Part shown: piece by piece, positions 1 to 9,268 of the stretch
Position numbering within the stretch: position 1 is the stretch's first letter
Layout of the letters: the number at the start of each line of letters is the position of its first letter
Source of the DNA: Pseudomonadota bacterium
Lineage (GTDB): Bacteria; Desulfobacterota; Syntrophobacteria; Syntrophobacterales; Syntrophobacteraceae
Assembly (NCBI GenBank): GCA_023442755.1
Contig: JAEZXS010000300.1
Location: forward strand, 16,098 to 80,097
Length of the DNA stretch: 64,000 bases
Direction of reading: 5' to 3'
Translations under genes and position numbers: made by a program
The notes under the pieces: generated by a model
Seen by the model: only the letters and a program-made list of their open reading frames with translations
What the model was told of the DNA's origin: nothing
Databases searched by the model: none

Positions 1-87
1 GGCGAAAGCCTGAGCCTGAAAGGCGAGGGGGAAGCAATCGTATCGGGAGGCGCGGACAAGCTGACTGTCCGGATAAGCCGGAGTTGA
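1..87 (+). CDS. C-terminal end of an unidentified protein (partial)
   Basis: An open frame runs from the first base to a TGA at 85-87 and encodes 28 residues ending KLTVRISRS. Codon use is GC-rich like the neighbouring genes, so this is probably the tail of a real gene that begins before the window. The fragment is too short to assign to a family. It ends 12 bases before the convergent SDR gene. Confidence 0.5.
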   Translation, partial: GESLSLKGEGEAIVSGGADKLTVRISRS

Positions 88-98
88 CCGGCTCCCTT

Positions 99-893
99 TT
101 ACACGATGCACCGGACCACGCCTCCATCGACCCGCAGCGCGGCGCCGTTGGTCGCCGCGGCCAGCGGACTGCAGACATAGACTATCATCGCCGCCACTTC
201 CAGGGGGCTCGCAAAGCGTTTCAACAGGGAAGAAGGGCGAACCGAGTTGAAGAATTCTTTTTCCACCTCATCCGCATCGACTGCACGGGTCTTCGCCAGA
301 TCTTCCACGAACTTTGCCACCCCTTCGGAACGGGTCGGCCCCGGCAGGATGGAGTTGACCGTCACGCCCGTTCCCGCGGTCATCTCCGCCAGGCCCCGCG
401 CCAGGGCGATCTGGGCCGTTTTTGTCACCCCGTAATGGATCATCTCCACCGGGATGTTCAAACCCGATTCGCTCGATATAAAGACGATCCTGCCCCAGTT
501 CGCTTCGAGCATTTTCGGGAGATAATGCCTGCTCAGCCTGGCTCCGCTAAGTACATTGATTTCGAAAAAACGCATCCAGTCCCGGTCGTCTATTTCGGTG
601 AAAGCCTTCGGTTCGTAGATTCCGAGGCTGTTCACCAGGATGTCCGCTTCAGGAACGGCTCCGATCACCCGATCGGCGCCCTCTCGTGTGCCGAGGTCCG
701 CCGCCACACCCATGATCCGGGCCCCTGCCCGCTCCTGCCGCAGGAGTGCAACGGCGTCGTCGACGCGGTCCTGCGAGCGTCCGTTCACCACAACCGAGGC
801 GCCCTCCCGGGCGAAAAGGGTGGCCGCCGCAAAGCCGATCCCCCCGGTCGAGCCGGTCACCAACACTGTCTTGCCTTCCAGTAATAGTTCCAT
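99..893 (-). CDS. SDR-family oxidoreductase
   Basis: A 264-residue short-chain dehydrogenase/reductase, likely a cytoplasmic NAD(P)-dependent enzyme. The Rossmann glycine motif TGSTGGIG lies near residue 14, a downstream Asn-containing segment (ILVNSLG) near residue 85, and the catalytic Tyr-x3-Lys as YGVTK near residue 154, preceded by the SSES serine. It ends with the usual VDGG segment. The length is normal for a classical SDR. The ATG at 893 is preceded by a GGGGG tract. There is no operon partner: the upstream side is an intergenic repeat, so the substrate cannot be inferred. FabG-like activity is possible but not specifically supported. Confidence 0.85.
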   Translation of the reverse strand: MELLLEGKTVLVTGSTGGIGFAAATLFAREGASVVVNGRSQDRVDDAVALLRQERAGARIMGVAADLGTREGADRVIGAVPEADILVNSLGIYEPKAFTEIDDRDWMRFFEINVLSGARLSRHYLPKMLEANWGRIVFISSESGLNIPVEMIHYGVTKTAQIALARGLAEMTAGTGVTVNSILPGPTRSEGVAKFVEDLAKTRAVDADEVEKEFFNSVRPSSLLKRFASPLEVAAMIVYVCSPLAAATNGAALRVDGGVVRCIV

Positions 894-1013
894 GTCTCAG
901 CCCCCGTTAAGAGTTATTGTTCGTTCGAAGCCCCATTCTTCAGCCGTTCCTTGTCCAGGTGCGTCTATAGCCGTCAACTTTGCATCTATGGGAAATTTCA
1001 ACTCTTTCTCCGT

Positions 1014-1101
1014 TTTTCTTCGCGTCTTCGCGGCTTCGCGTGGGAGAAGATCAATGCGCATCTTCGAAGACAAAGCATCGCGGCTGCAAGCCGCTCCCAC
1101 A
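1014..1101 (-). repeat. Bipartite intergenic repeat (GTGGGAGCGGCT / CGCGAAGACGCGAAG)
   Basis: Read on the minus strand, this copy has the family's two modules. The first is a short palindrome of the type GTGGGAGCGGCTTGCAGCCG followed by CGATGCTTT. The second, after a variable spacer, is CCCACGCGAAGCCGCGAAGA. Related copies lie near 18864-18965, 46603-46960, 48825-48905, 53885-54085 and 54165-54262. It fills the space between the treS stop and the SDR gene. A CCGTCAACTT motif at 971-980 resembles the ends of the longer elements at 12.6 and 18.8 kb. Confidence 0.75.
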
Positions 1102-1159
1102 AGACATAAAAACAAAAACCTTATTCCTTATGATTCGCTCTTCTTCGCGGCTGATCTCC

Positions 1160-4100
1160 TTAATCCGATGAATTGCCCCCACCGTATGCACCCGGTGCGC
1201 CGGCGCTTTCCACCAGGTACCGGATACCCCTTGCCGGAATGCATACCCAGTCGGGCCGATTCCTGAGTTCGTATCCGAGTTCATCGACAGCCTTGTCGAG
1301 AAGAAAGCAGGAAAGGAGGATTTCCAGGTCGTCCCGGTTTTCGGGAATAAGGCGGCTGCCGTTCATCGTATCGAGATAGGACCGCAGGAAGACTGCGGCC
1401 ATGGTCCTGTGCCACAGTTCGGCCCAGGGTTCGAGCACCGGGATGTCTTTGTGCCGCACCTCCGAACTGGTGAACAAAGCGCGGTATGCCGCATAGTGGA
1501 ACGAGCGGATCATGCCGGCAACATCCATGAGGGGGGAAAGCTTGATTCGCCGCTCGCCTGCCGGGCGGTTCGGGTCCCCCTCGAAGTCGATTATGACGAA
1601 ATCCTTCCCCGTATACAGGACATGGCCCAGGTGATAGTTTCCATGCACGCGGATTCGCTTTGCCGAAAATTTCCGGGTCATAATCCTGCGGTAGATCGAA
1701 AGAATGCGATCTCCGAGGGTCAGGACGCCTGTCGTGTCCGGCGCCATGCCCCTGGGGAACTGCGCGATCTTTGCCGACAGCGATTCGAAGACCCTCTTCT
1801 GGTGACTCTGTATGGCCTGGAGTACCGAACGCTGGTAGAGGGTCGAGAAGTCCTCGGGGGCCATCTCCGGGTCTTTAGCGCCGGCAAGCGCCAGGTGCAT
1901 CTGGGCCGTTCGCACACCCAGGAGCGCAATAACCTCTTCGGATACTCCCGCCGGCAGGTCCGCAGAGATGATGGGAATATCGCCGGATGCCAGGTCCAGA
2001 AGCGAGACCGTGTTTTGCGGGACCTCGACATGATCGGTTCTTCCCAGGACCGCCACATAAAAGCGGCTGAGTCCGGACAGGAAGTATCCGAGAGCACTTC
2101 CCTGGTGGTGCACGTACCTCTGGAGTATCCCCACCGTAAAAGATTCCCCTGACGAGAGCTGCAGTTCGATTCCGCCGGCAAATGCCGGGACGTGCCTGAA
2201 ATTGACCTTTTCGGTCAGGAACCGGTTGAGTTCGAGGTCCGGATTGGTTCCCCTGTCGGGGTGGCGGTACAGCTTGAGAAAATAGTCTTTTCCGAACAGC
2301 ACGGATGCATTCGTTTCCGTCCGGATGCCGCTCGGCCTGACGGGTTCGTTTCTTTTCAGGTGTTCCGGGTTCAGCCCGGTCCCGGTGAAGGCCGAAAGAC
2401 GGGCCGAATTCAGTTTCTGGCTCTTCCTGCCGGCGATCAGGCGCAGGATTTCGCCGGCAAACCAGTTGCCGTACATGCTGTCGAAGAGCACGCCGTCACG
2501 CCCGCCAACTGTAATCCTGGCAATGACGGCGGAAGGAAATTTCTTCCAGAGCCGGGCCGCCTCGACGCCCTCGGCAAAACCGATCGGGATAATGTAGAAC
2601 TCCGGAAGACCTTCGGAGAACTCCACGTTCATGAGGACGATTCTTGCCTCACGGGCGCCGTTCGAGAAGGGAACCGTTTCCGGTATCCGGATCTGATACT
2701 TCCGATGCATTCGCCCGTTGAACCACCGGCATCCGGAAACGTAACGCGGCAGGATTTTGTTCTCGAGCGTCTCCAGGTGTTTTCCCCTGAAAACATCCTT
2801 CCAGTCGGAATCGACTTCCAGGACTTCGCCGGCTTCCTGCCCCGGATGTGCTTCCGCCCTGCCCAACAGAAGCGCGAAAATCCCGTAGGGCGAAAAAGTG
2901 AGCACGTAAGGATCCTGTTCGATCCTGTGGAACCTGTTCCGGCTCATAAATTCTTCCGGGACCAGCCCGGCATACCCGGACAGCTCAAGCGTGCTCATCT
3001 GGGGAAGCCGGGAGAGATTGACGGCTATCAGGATCTTTTCATTTTCGTACTCGCGGATGAAGGCAAAAATCTTGTTGTTGCTCGTGGGGACGATCTTCAG
3101 GCTTCCCCTGCCGAATGCCTTGTGCCGTTTTCTGAGGGCGATGACTCGGCGGGTAAACCACAAAAAGGATGCGGCGCTTTTTTCCTCGGTTTCCACGTTA
3201 AGCGTCTGATAGTGGTAGCCGTAATCGATAACTGTCGGCAGGTAGAGCTGCTGCGGGTCGGCCCGCGAAAAGCCGGCGTTTCTGTCCGGGCTCCACTGCA
3301 TCGGGGTCCGGACCCCGTCCCTGTCCCCGAGGTGGTAGTTGTCGCCCATGCCCAGTTCGTTTCCGTAGTAGATGACCGGCGTTCCCGGAAGCGAGACCAG
3401 TAGTGCGAACAGAAGCTTCATCTTGCGGTGGTCGTTGTCCAGCATGGGAGCAAGCCGGCGCCGGATCCCCAGGTTTATCCTCGCCTCCGGGTCCCGCGCA
3501 TAGATACGGTACATATAGTCTCGTTCCTGGTCCGTGACCATTTCCAGGGTGAGCTCGTCGTGGTTGCGCAAAAAGAGGGCCCACTGGCAGTTGTCCGGTA
3601 TGGGAGGAGTCTGGTTCAGTATGTCTATGAGCGGGAAGTTGTCCTCCGTCTCGAGCGCCATGAACATACGGGGCATGAGTGGAAAGTGGAAAGCCATGTT
3701 GCACATGTCGCCGCTGCCGAAGTAGGCTGCCGCGTCCTCCGGCCACTGGTTCGCTTCGGCAAGCAGCACGCGGTCCTCGAAGTTCGCATCGACGTGGGCC
3801 CTCAGCTTTCTGAGGAAAGCATACGTTTCGGGCAGGTTCTCGCAGTTGGTTCCTTCGCGCTCAAAGAGATAGGGCACGGCATCCAACCGCATGCCGTCCA
3901 CCCCTTCACGCATCCAGAAATCGATACTCTGCAATATCGCTTTCTGCACGGCGGGATTGTCGTAATTTAAATCCGGCTGGTGCGAATAGAACCTGTGCCA
4001 GTAGTACGCCCCGGCAACGGGGTCCCAAGTCCAGTTGGAGGTCTCGAAATCCTTGAAAATGATCCTCGCATCCGCGTATTTCTGCGGGTCGTCCGACCAG

Positions 4101-4507
4101 ACGTAGAAGTTCCTGTGCGAAGAACCCGGTTTGGCTCTTCGCGCCCTCTGGAACCACGGGTGCTGGTCGGATGTGTGGTTCAGGACCAGTTCGGTGATTA
4201 CACGGATTTCCCGCTTGTGCGCCTCGCGAAGGAACTCGCGAAAGTCCCTGAGTGTGCCGTAGAGCGGATGGACGGAGAGAAGATCGGAAATATCGTAGCC
4301 ATCGTCGCGCAGAGGCGACGGATAAAAAGGAAGAAGCCACAACGCGGTAATCCCCAGGTCCTTCAGGTAATCAAGCTTCATGGTAAGCCCCCTGAAGTCG
4401 CCGGTGCCGTCATTGTTGCCGTCGTAAAACGCTTTGACGGGCAGTTCGTAAATTATGGCGTCCTTGTACCAGAACGGGTCGCCTTCGAAATCACCTCGCC
4501 TCGCCAT
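1160..4507 (-). CDS. treS: Trehalose synthase / maltokinase fusion protein
   Basis: A two-domain protein of 1115 residues from the chosen start. The N-terminal half is a GH13 alpha-glucosyl-transferring enzyme that interconverts maltose and trehalose. It has the nucleophile segment GMRLDAVPYL near residue 210, the acid/base segment LLAEANQWPED near 250 and the FLRNHDEL aspartate near 320. The C-terminal third resembles maltokinase (Pep2), with a kinase-like HGNYHLGHVLYTG segment followed by VIIDFEGDP. Together they would turn trehalose into maltose 1-phosphate, the donor for GlgE-type glucan synthesis, or act in osmolyte turnover. I prefer the ATG at 4507 (protein MARRGDFEGD), which has AGGA seven bases upstream, over the ATG 33 bases earlier. 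No glgE or other glycogen gene is in the window. Confidence 0.93.
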   Translation of the reverse strand: MARRGDFEGDPFWYKDAIIYELPVKAFYDGNNDGTGDFRGLTMKLDYLKDLGITALWLLPFYPSPLRDDGYDISDLLSVHPLYGTLRDFREFLREAHKREIRVITELVLNHTSDQHPWFQRARRAKPGSSHRNFYVWSDDPQKYADARIIFKDFETSNWTWDPVAGAYYWHRFYSHQPDLNYDNPAVQKAILQSIDFWMREGVDGMRLDAVPYLFEREGTNCENLPETYAFLRKLRAHVDANFEDRVLLAEANQWPEDAAAYFGSGDMCNMAFHFPLMPRMFMALETEDNFPLIDILNQTPPIPDNCQWALFLRNHDELTLEMVTDQERDYMYRIYARDPEARINLGIRRRLAPMLDNDHRKMKLLFALLVSLPGTPVIYYGNELGMGDNYHLGDRDGVRTPMQWSPDRNAGFSRADPQQLYLPTVIDYGYHYQTLNVETEEKSAASFLWFTRRVIALRKRHKAFGRGSLKIVPTSNNKIFAFIREYENEKILIAVNLSRLPQMSTLELSGYAGLVPEEFMSRNRFHRIEQDPYVLTFSPYGIFALLLGRAEAHPGQEAGEVLEVDSDWKDVFRGKHLETLENKILPRYVSGCRWFNGRMHRKYQIRIPETVPFSNGAREARIVLMNVEFSEGLPEFYIIPIGFAEGVEAARLWKKFPSAVIARITVGGRDGVLFDSMYGNWFAGEILRLIAGRKSQKLNSARLSAFTGTGLNPEHLKRNEPVRPSGIRTETNASVLFGKDYFLKLYRHPDRGTNPDLELNRFLTEKVNFRHVPAFAGGIELQLSSGESFTVGILQRYVHHQGSALGYFLSGLSRFYVAVLGRTDHVEVPQNTVSLLDLASGDIPIISADLPAGVSEEVIALLGVRTAQMHLALAGAKDPEMAPEDFSTLYQRSVLQAIQSHQKRVFESLSAKIAQFPRGMAPDTTGVLTLGDRILSIYRRIMTRKFSAKRIRVHGNYHLGHVLYTGKDFVIIDFEGDPNRPAGERRIKLSPLMDVAGMIRSFHYAAYRALFTSSEVRHKDIPVLEPWAELWHRTMAAVFLRSYLDTMNGSRLIPENRDDLEILLSCFLLDKAVDELGYELRNRPDWVCIPARGIRYLVESAGAPGAYGGGNSSD

Positions 4508-4604
4508 TTCACATTCCTGACGCGCCTGTCTCGTTCTCATTCTCTGCGAAACGATCTTATTCGGATACTTGGAAGTTAAGCACGAAAGGAAGCATGTTTT
4601 TAAG

Positions 4605-4835
4605 GCAGCGGCTTTTAGCCGCGATGTGCCCCGGTACAGGGGGGGATAGCCTCCAAAATCATCGAGGCTGCAACCCTCTCAGATTGATGACAAACTCTAA
4701 AATCATCGTGATCGTCGTTCCGGCGAAAGCCGGAATCACAGTTTTTTCAAGCACTTATGGACCACGACTTTCGTTGGGGTGACGGATTGGAGCTTTTTCA
4801 ACAGTCTGTGAGGCTGCAAGCCTCTCCCACAACAA
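4605..4835. repeat. Intergenic repeat cluster between wrbA and treS
   Basis: The 400-base gap 4508-4907 holds no gene. A GCGGCTTTTAGCCGC palindrome lies at about 4609. The stretch 4660-4830 contains GTTCCGGCGAAAGCCGGAAT and ACGACTTTCGTTGGGGTGAC, followed by a GAGGCTGCAAGCCTC palindrome. It is a diverged inverted copy of the block at about 14262-14415, with the same modules in reverse order and orientation. Confidence 0.75.
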
Positions 4836-4907
4836 AGTATATGTTCCATGAAGCAGGGGGAGATCGTCCTGCACGGATGCAGGGCGCAGCCCCCCTGTTT
4901 TCGGCGC

Positions 4908-5522
4908 TTACCTGCCGGCGAGCCTGGATGCGATGGTAGCCGCGTGGCGGCCCTGAAAACGCGCCGCCGCAAGTTCCGATTCGCTGGGCAGGCGCTCACC
5001 GCGGCCTCCCGCGATCGTGGATGCCCCGTAGGGTGAACCGCCCGTAATCTCATCCAGCCGCATCTGCTCCTGGAAGGTATACGGGAGCCCGACGATTACC
5101 ATGCCTTGATGCAGAAGCGTGATATGAAAGCTCAGGATGGTCGATTCCTGCCCGCCATGCTGGGTTGCAGACGAAGCGAAAACACTTCCCACCTTGCCGA
5201 CCAGCGCTCCTTTTACCCACAACTGGCCCGTTGCATCGAGAAACTGCCGCATCTGTCCGCACATGTTCCCGAAGCGGGTAGGCGTTCCGAAAATTATTGC
5301 GTCTGCCCCGGCCAAATCCTCCACCGTGGCCACCGGAATATGCGCCATGGTTTTCTGGGCCTCTTCGGCGCCCATCTTTTTCAGAACCTCAGCCGACAGC
5401 GTCTCGGGCGCCCGGCGCAAAACGGGTTCCGCCCCCGCCACCTCCCGCACGCCCTCCGCGACCGCTTCGGCCATCCGGTAAATGTGTCCGTACATGGAAT
5501 AGAAAACGATCAGTACCCTCAT
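4908..5522 (-). CDS. wrbA: WrbA-type NAD(P)H:quinone oxidoreductase
   Basis: A 204-residue flavodoxin-like protein of the WrbA family. These are FMN-binding cytoplasmic enzymes that reduce quinones by two electrons and so avoid semiquinone radicals. The N-terminal phosphate-binding loop is seen in [19 protein letters not shown]. The flavin-contacting segment [18 protein letters not shown] is near residue 75, and [14 protein letters not shown] follows near 113. The length matches the family. It lies 54 bases downstream of a MarR regulator on the same strand, probably as an operon, which suggests induction by quinones or electrophiles. Confidence 0.92.
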   Translation of the reverse strand: MRVLIVFYSMYGHIYRMAEAVAEGVREVAGAEPVLRRAPETLSAEVLKKMGAEEAQKTMAHIPVATVEDLAGADAIIFGTPTRFGNMCGQMRQFLDATGQLWVKGALVGKVGSVFASSATQHGGQESTILSFHITLLHQGMVIVGLPYTFQEQMRLDEITGGSPYGASTIAGGRGERLPSESELAAARFQGRHAATIASRLAGR

Positions 5523-5576
5523 GATTTCCCCTCCTGCTCTCCGTACCCGGCGCGGACCCGGTCGCCCAGGATCGTC

Positions 5577-6026
5577 TCAGGCCGACCCCGTGCCGAGTTT
5601 TTTGCAAAGCCTTCCAAGTTCATCCATCTCCTCACGCGTGAGAACCTGCATCTGCCCGGCAATTTTTTCCGCATGTTCCGGAAATAGCTTCTCTATGAAC
5701 TCCCTGCCTTCCGCAGTCAGGTGCACCAGGAAGAACCGCCTGTCGCTCTCCTGCCTCTCCCGCCGGACGAGCCCCTGCTTTTCCAGGTTATCGATTACCA
5801 GGGTCATGTTCCCGCTGCTTCTGAGCAGTCTTCGTCCGATCTCCCTCTGCGGCAGCGGCCCCAGGTGCAGGAGCATTTCAAGAACGCCGAACTGGGTGAT
5901 GGTGGTCCCCTTGCCCGCCAGATAGCCGTGGACGCGCGCGCTGACCGATTCCGCGGCCCGGGTCAGCTTGATGAATGCATCCAGCGCCGCGACGATTTCC
6001 TCTTTTCCACGGTATCGAGTTCCCAT
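5577..6026 (-). CDS. MarR-family transcriptional regulator
   Basis: A 149-residue winged-helix regulator. The recognition region (FGVLEMLLHLGPLPQREIGRRLLRSSGNMTLVIDNLEKQGLVRR) and the beta wing (RERQESDRRFFLVHLTAEGREF) are typical of MarR proteins, which act as dimers and usually repress their own operon until a phenolic or oxidising ligand is present. It is the first gene of a likely marR-wrbA operon. An imperfect palindrome 15 bases upstream of the start (6041-6057) is a plausible binding site. Confidence 0.88.
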   Translation of the reverse strand: MGTRYRGKEEIVAALDAFIKLTRAAESVSARVHGYLAGKGTTITQFGVLEMLLHLGPLPQREIGRRLLRSSGNMTLVIDNLEKQGLVRRERQESDRRFFLVHLTAEGREFIEKLFPEHAEKIAGQMQVLTREEMDELGRLCKKLGTGSA

Positions 6027-6040
6027 AGCAATTAGCTCCA

Positions 6041-6057
6041 GTTAAAATCGTTTGAAC
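6041..6057. promoter_or_regulatory. Candidate MarR operator
   Basis: GTTAAAATCGTTTGAAC is an inverted repeat with arms GTTAAAA and TTTGAAC (six of seven positions pair) around TCG. It sits just upstream of the marR start, where autorepression would be expected. The assignment is by position and symmetry only. Confidence 0.4.
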
Positions 6058-6171
6058 CCAAACTAATTACTCCTTCCCGTTTTGAAAAGGCCGCGAAAAG
6101 GCCATTGGCGTCACGCCCTTCTTTTTAGGTTCGCGGTGGAACAATCATTCAGCGGCCTTATTTTCTCCGAA

Positions 6172-6199
6172 TTGACACCTCCGGGATCGTATATAGATT
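6172..6199 (+). promoter_or_regulatory. Sigma-70-type promoter for ferritin
   Basis: TTGACA at 6172-6177 and TAGATT at 6194-6199 are 16 bases apart, about 100 bases upstream of the ferritin start. The -35 is a perfect match and the -10 matches four of six positions. No clear Fur box was seen. Confidence 0.5.
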
Positions 6200-6301
6200 G
6201 GTTCATCCCCGGAAATGAACAGAGCAGAACAGGTGGGTCCCGGGACAGGGATTTGTCCATGGCTGTGCCGCTGCGGAAAAAGGCGGCCGAAGGAGAGCAA
6301 A

Positions 6302-6832
6302 ATGATCAACGCACGGGTCAGAGACGTCATAAACGAACAGATCAACGCAGAGCTTTATTCTTCCTATCTTTATTTATCCATGTGCGCGTATTTCAAGCGG
6401 ATAAACCTCGACGGGTTCGCCACCTGGATGCAGGTGCAGGCGCTCGAAGAACTGACGCATGCGATGAAGTTTTTCAACTTCCTGGACGAACGGGGAGCGC
6501 AGGCCACGCTCAAGGCTATCGAAGGACCGCCGACTTCGTGGGATTCGCCTCTCAACGCCTTTGAAAATGTTTATGCGCACGAAGTGAAGGTTACCGGGCT
6601 GATATACAACCTGGTAAATATCGCGGGGGAAGAAAAAGACCACGCCACGGCCAATTTTCTCCAGTGGTTCATCAGCGAACAGGTGGAAGAAGAAACCAGT
6701 GCGGACAGGATCGTGCAGAAACTGAAACTGGTCGGCAGCGACGGCAGCGGGCTTTTCATGCTCGACCAGGAGCTGGGCGCGAGGGTCTTCACGCCTCCTC
6801 CGGGGACCACCATCCTTGGCGGAGCGGCATAA
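6302..6832 (+). CDS. ftnA: Non-haem ferritin
   Basis: A 176-residue ferritin, a cytoplasmic 24-mer iron-storage protein that oxidises Fe(II). The four-helix bundle begins with INEQINAELYSSYLYLSMCAYF. The ferroxidase residues are visible as the Glu in NAELYSSYLY and in EELTHAMKFF (Glu and His), with a further Glu-rich helix EQVEEETSADRIV. The ATG at 6302 is preceded by AAGGAGAGCAA, a strong ribosome binding site; the frame is open further upstream but that part is not conserved in type. The gene stands alone and converges on lptG. Confidence 0.93.
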   Translation: MINARVRDVINEQINAELYSSYLYLSMCAYFKRINLDGFATWMQVQALEELTHAMKFFNFLDERGAQATLKAIEGPPTSWDSPLNAFENVYAHEVKVTGLIYNLVNIAGEEKDHATANFLQWFISEQVEEETSADRIVQKLKLVGSDGSGLFMLDQELGARVFTPPPGTTILGGAA

Positions 6833-6844
6833 AGCGCGCAGGCG

Positions 6845-7921
6845 CTACGTGTATTCCCTGATCCAGTTGTAGCAAACGAGGCCGGTGAAAATGATGTTGC
6901 CCGCCCAGACGCCGAGAAACGGCGGCAGGGTTCCGGCGGAGGCCAGCGAACTGCCGACGTTTGCTATGACGAGGAACGAGAACGCCAGGATGAGGGAGAA
7001 CCCCACCCCGGCGGCAATTCCGCCGTGAAGGCCCTGCCTCAAAGCCACCACCATGCCCAGCAGGGCGAGGATGAGGGTGGCAAACGGGGTTGCCATGCGC
7101 ATATGGAGTTCAACCCTGTACGGAGTGGAAGAGTATCCCTCCTGCTCTATTTTCCGGATATAGCTGTACAGGTCGACCATGCCGAGATCTTCCGGCATGG
7201 CCTGGCCCCTCGCAAAGCTCTGGGGCGTAACGTTCAGCTCCACGGGCCGGCTGTCGAACCACTGCTGTTGGGTATGCCCGCTCTCGAACCGTACGAGCAG
7301 CCCGTCTTCGGCAACCCATCCCGAGGGCGTCCAGGAAATGCGCCGCGCATCGAGACGCTGGTTCAGCCGAAACTGCGGGTCGAGAAAAAAGATCGAAACC
7401 TTCTCCATTGTCGAGTTTGCCCGGTCGTAGAGCCGGATCTGGTATATCGTATTCTCCTCGCGGTACCACACGTTCTCCGGGTTCCACCAGACCGAGGGAT
7501 TCAAATTCCTGACTTTGACATCCCAGATATCCTGCAGCTTCTGGTTGAGAGGCCGTGCCATGTATTCCCCCACCCCGAAATGCAGGACGGACAGGAGCAG
7601 GGCCGTGACGGCGAGCGGAGCGATATACACGGCGGGGTTCAGCCCCGCGGTTTCCATGGCGATCAGTTCCCGGTTCCTTTTCAGAAGCCCGAGTGTGATG
7701 ATGGCCGACAGTATTGCAGACATGGGAATCCCCTGGGTCATGATCTGGGGAATTTTGAACAGGAAGTAGGAATAGATGTCGTGGAACGCCAGGTGGTGCT
7801 CCATCATGCGGTCGATGCGCTCGAAGAAATCGACGATAAGGTAGAGCCCCACGAAGCCGAACATCGATATGGTGAAAACGGGGAGGAAATTCCGAAGCAT
7901 GTACCGGGGGATAATCCTCAT
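6845..7921 (-). CDS. lptG: Lipopolysaccharide export permease LptG
   Basis: A 358-residue YjgP/YjgQ-family inner-membrane protein, one of the two permease subunits of the LptBFG ABC transporter that pulls LPS from the inner membrane towards the outer membrane. Three N-terminal hydrophobic segments, a periplasmic jellyroll-like domain (about residues 120-265) and three C-terminal hydrophobic segments (ATLILALLGMVVALRQG onward) follow the family plan. Its start overlaps the lptF stop as ATGA at 7918-7921, so the two are translationally coupled. Confidence 0.9.
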   Translation of the reverse strand: MRIIPRYMLRNFLPVFTISMFGFVGLYLIVDFFERIDRMMEHHLAFHDIYSYFLFKIPQIMTQGIPMSAILSAIITLGLLKRNRELIAMETAGLNPAVYIAPLAVTALLLSVLHFGVGEYMARPLNQKLQDIWDVKVRNLNPSVWWNPENVWYREENTIYQIRLYDRANSTMEKVSIFFLDPQFRLNQRLDARRISWTPSGWVAEDGLLVRFESGHTQQQWFDSRPVELNVTPQSFARGQAMPEDLGMVDLYSYIRKIEQEGYSSTPYRVELHMRMATPFATLILALLGMVVALRQGLHGGIAAGVGFSLILAFSFLVIANVGSSLASAGTLPPFLGVWAGNIIFTGLVCYNWIREYT

Positions 7922-9108
7922 CTTGCAGGGGACTCCTGGGCGCGGAGACGCGCGAGGGCGCGCCGGATCTGCCGGAGCAGAACGCCGGCCCGAGCGTAGA
8001 GAAAGGGTGTTTCCGTCTGCATCTTCCGCCAGAGATAGAGCACCAGGACCAGGCAGAGCAGGTTCGGGGTCCAGACGGCAAAGAATGGCGAGATGATGTT
8101 GTTCTCACCGAGGCCTTTACCGGCCGATAAGACCACGTAGTAGGTGAGAAATATGCCGATCCCGATCGTAATGCCAGTCATGCGGCTCCTCTGGCGGAAA
8201 AGTGAGCCCAGTGGCGGGCCCAGAAGGCCAAGCAGCAGGCACGCCGCCGGGAAAGCAAGCCTCTGGTGCAGCTCCAGCGCATAGTAGGCCTTTCCCCTCA
8301 GGTCCGCGATCATCAGCACCTGGTTCCTCAGTTCCTGCAGCGTCATTTCCCTTCTCTTTTTTATCCCCTGCTCCACCGACCCTATAATTTCATCCATGGA
8401 CAGCGTGAAATCGTAGTTCTTGAAGGCAACGGCCTGGGCGTCCTTGAGGCTGTCCGCCGTACGGGTGATCACCCCGTTTGCGATCCGGAATGTGATGATC
8501 TTGGAGTCCGGCGGAATCACTATCTGGGCGCTTTCAGCCGAAATGGTGACCCTTTCTTTCGGTTGCCTCTGGTCCTGGACGAATACCCCTTTGATGGAAA
8601 GGTCGGAATGGTCGACCGCCCTGAAAAAGAAGACCAGCTTGGGGATGGTGGAGATAAAGGCGCCCTCCTTGAGAAGGGCGGGAACGGAAGAGCGCCCGAG
8701 CGAGCGCAGCTTCAACTCGAACGCGCTGTTTGCGAGCGGGATGATGAGAATCGCATTGATAAAGGCCAGAAAAGTCGCAAAGAGGAGAATTCCGGCAACT
8801 GGCGGAAAAAATTCGAGAAAACCGGTTCCTGCGGCCTTGAGCGCGACGAGTTCGTTATCGCTGTTGAGGCGCAGAAAGGCCAGCATCACCCCGAGCAGCG
8901 CCGCCATGGGAGTGGCATAGAGGGCAAGTTTGGGCAGCGCCAGTCCGATCAGTTCGAGTATGTCCCAGAGGCTGCATGCGGAAGCGAACAACAGCCTCAT
9001 AAGCTGGAAAAGCTGTCCCGTAACCAGAACGAATATCACTCCGGCAAGGCATATGAGCATTGTTGCCGCTTGTTCGCGCAACAGGTAGATGTAGAGCGTT
9101 TTTCTCAT
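7918..9108 (-). CDS. lptF: Lipopolysaccharide export permease LptF
   Basis: A 396-residue YjgP/YjgQ-family permease, partner of LptG. The N terminus MRKTLYIYLLREQAATM leads into the first membrane segment, a periplasmic domain covers roughly residues 110-290, and the C-terminal membrane segments include LGLLGPPLGSLFRQRSRM and FLTYYVVLSAGKGLGE. The frame is open up to 9186, but the ATG at 9108 gives the usual family N terminus; no strong ribosome binding site is seen. It is divergent from fliD. A basic tail follows the last membrane segment. Confidence 0.9.
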   Translation of the reverse strand: MRKTLYIYLLREQAATMLICLAGVIFVLVTGQLFQLMRLLFASACSLWDILELIGLALPKLALYATPMAALLGVMLAFLRLNSDNELVALKAAGTGFLEFFPPVAGILLFATFLAFINAILIIPLANSAFELKLRSLGRSSVPALLKEGAFISTIPKLVFFFRAVDHSDLSIKGVFVQDQRQPKERVTISAESAQIVIPPDSKIITFRIANGVITRTADSLKDAQAVAFKNYDFTLSMDEIIGSVEQGIKKRREMTLQELRNQVLMIADLRGKAYYALELHQRLAFPAACLLLGLLGPPLGSLFRQRSRMTGITIGIGIFLTYYVVLSAGKGLGENNIISPFFAVWTPNLLCLVLVLYLWRKMQTETPFLYARAGVLLRQIRRALARLRAQESPAR

Positions 9109-9165
9109 AGCGTAATCTTGCCAATGATATGGAAGGAGGTCAATGCAAAAAGGATAAATATTGGT

Positions 9166-9181
9166 TGGCACCGGAATTGCA
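9166..9181 (+). promoter_or_regulatory. Sigma-54 promoter upstream of fliD
   Basis: TGGCAC-CGGAA-TTGCA matches the -24/-12 consensus TGGCAC-N5-TTGCW exactly and points at fliD, about 88 bases before its start. Sigma-54 control of filament-cap genes is common in polar flagellates. Confidence 0.75.
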
Positions 9182-9210
9182 TACACATTTGGTCGCCGGG
9201 CAAAAAAGCT

Positions 9211-9238
9211 TAAAGATTTCGCCCCGGCGGGACGATAT
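9211..9238 (+). promoter_or_regulatory. Possible sigma-28-like promoter upstream of fliD
   Basis: TAAAGATT at 9211-9218 and GACGATAT at 9231-9238 resemble the flagellar sigma-28 consensus TAAAGTTT / GCCGATAA, but the spacer is 12 rather than 11 bases. It could add late-class control to the sigma-54 promoter, or be chance. Confidence 0.3.
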
Positions 9239-9268
9239 TACAGGTAACCTGATTGTGAGGAGGCAGAA

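Noticed and set aside
2192..3403. Long open frame opposite treS, and similar long frames opposite fliD (9980-11518), mqnC (15389-16771), pccB and others
   Set aside because: High-GC coding DNA gives long antisense frames. The sense strand encodes well-recognised proteins and the antisense products have no family features.
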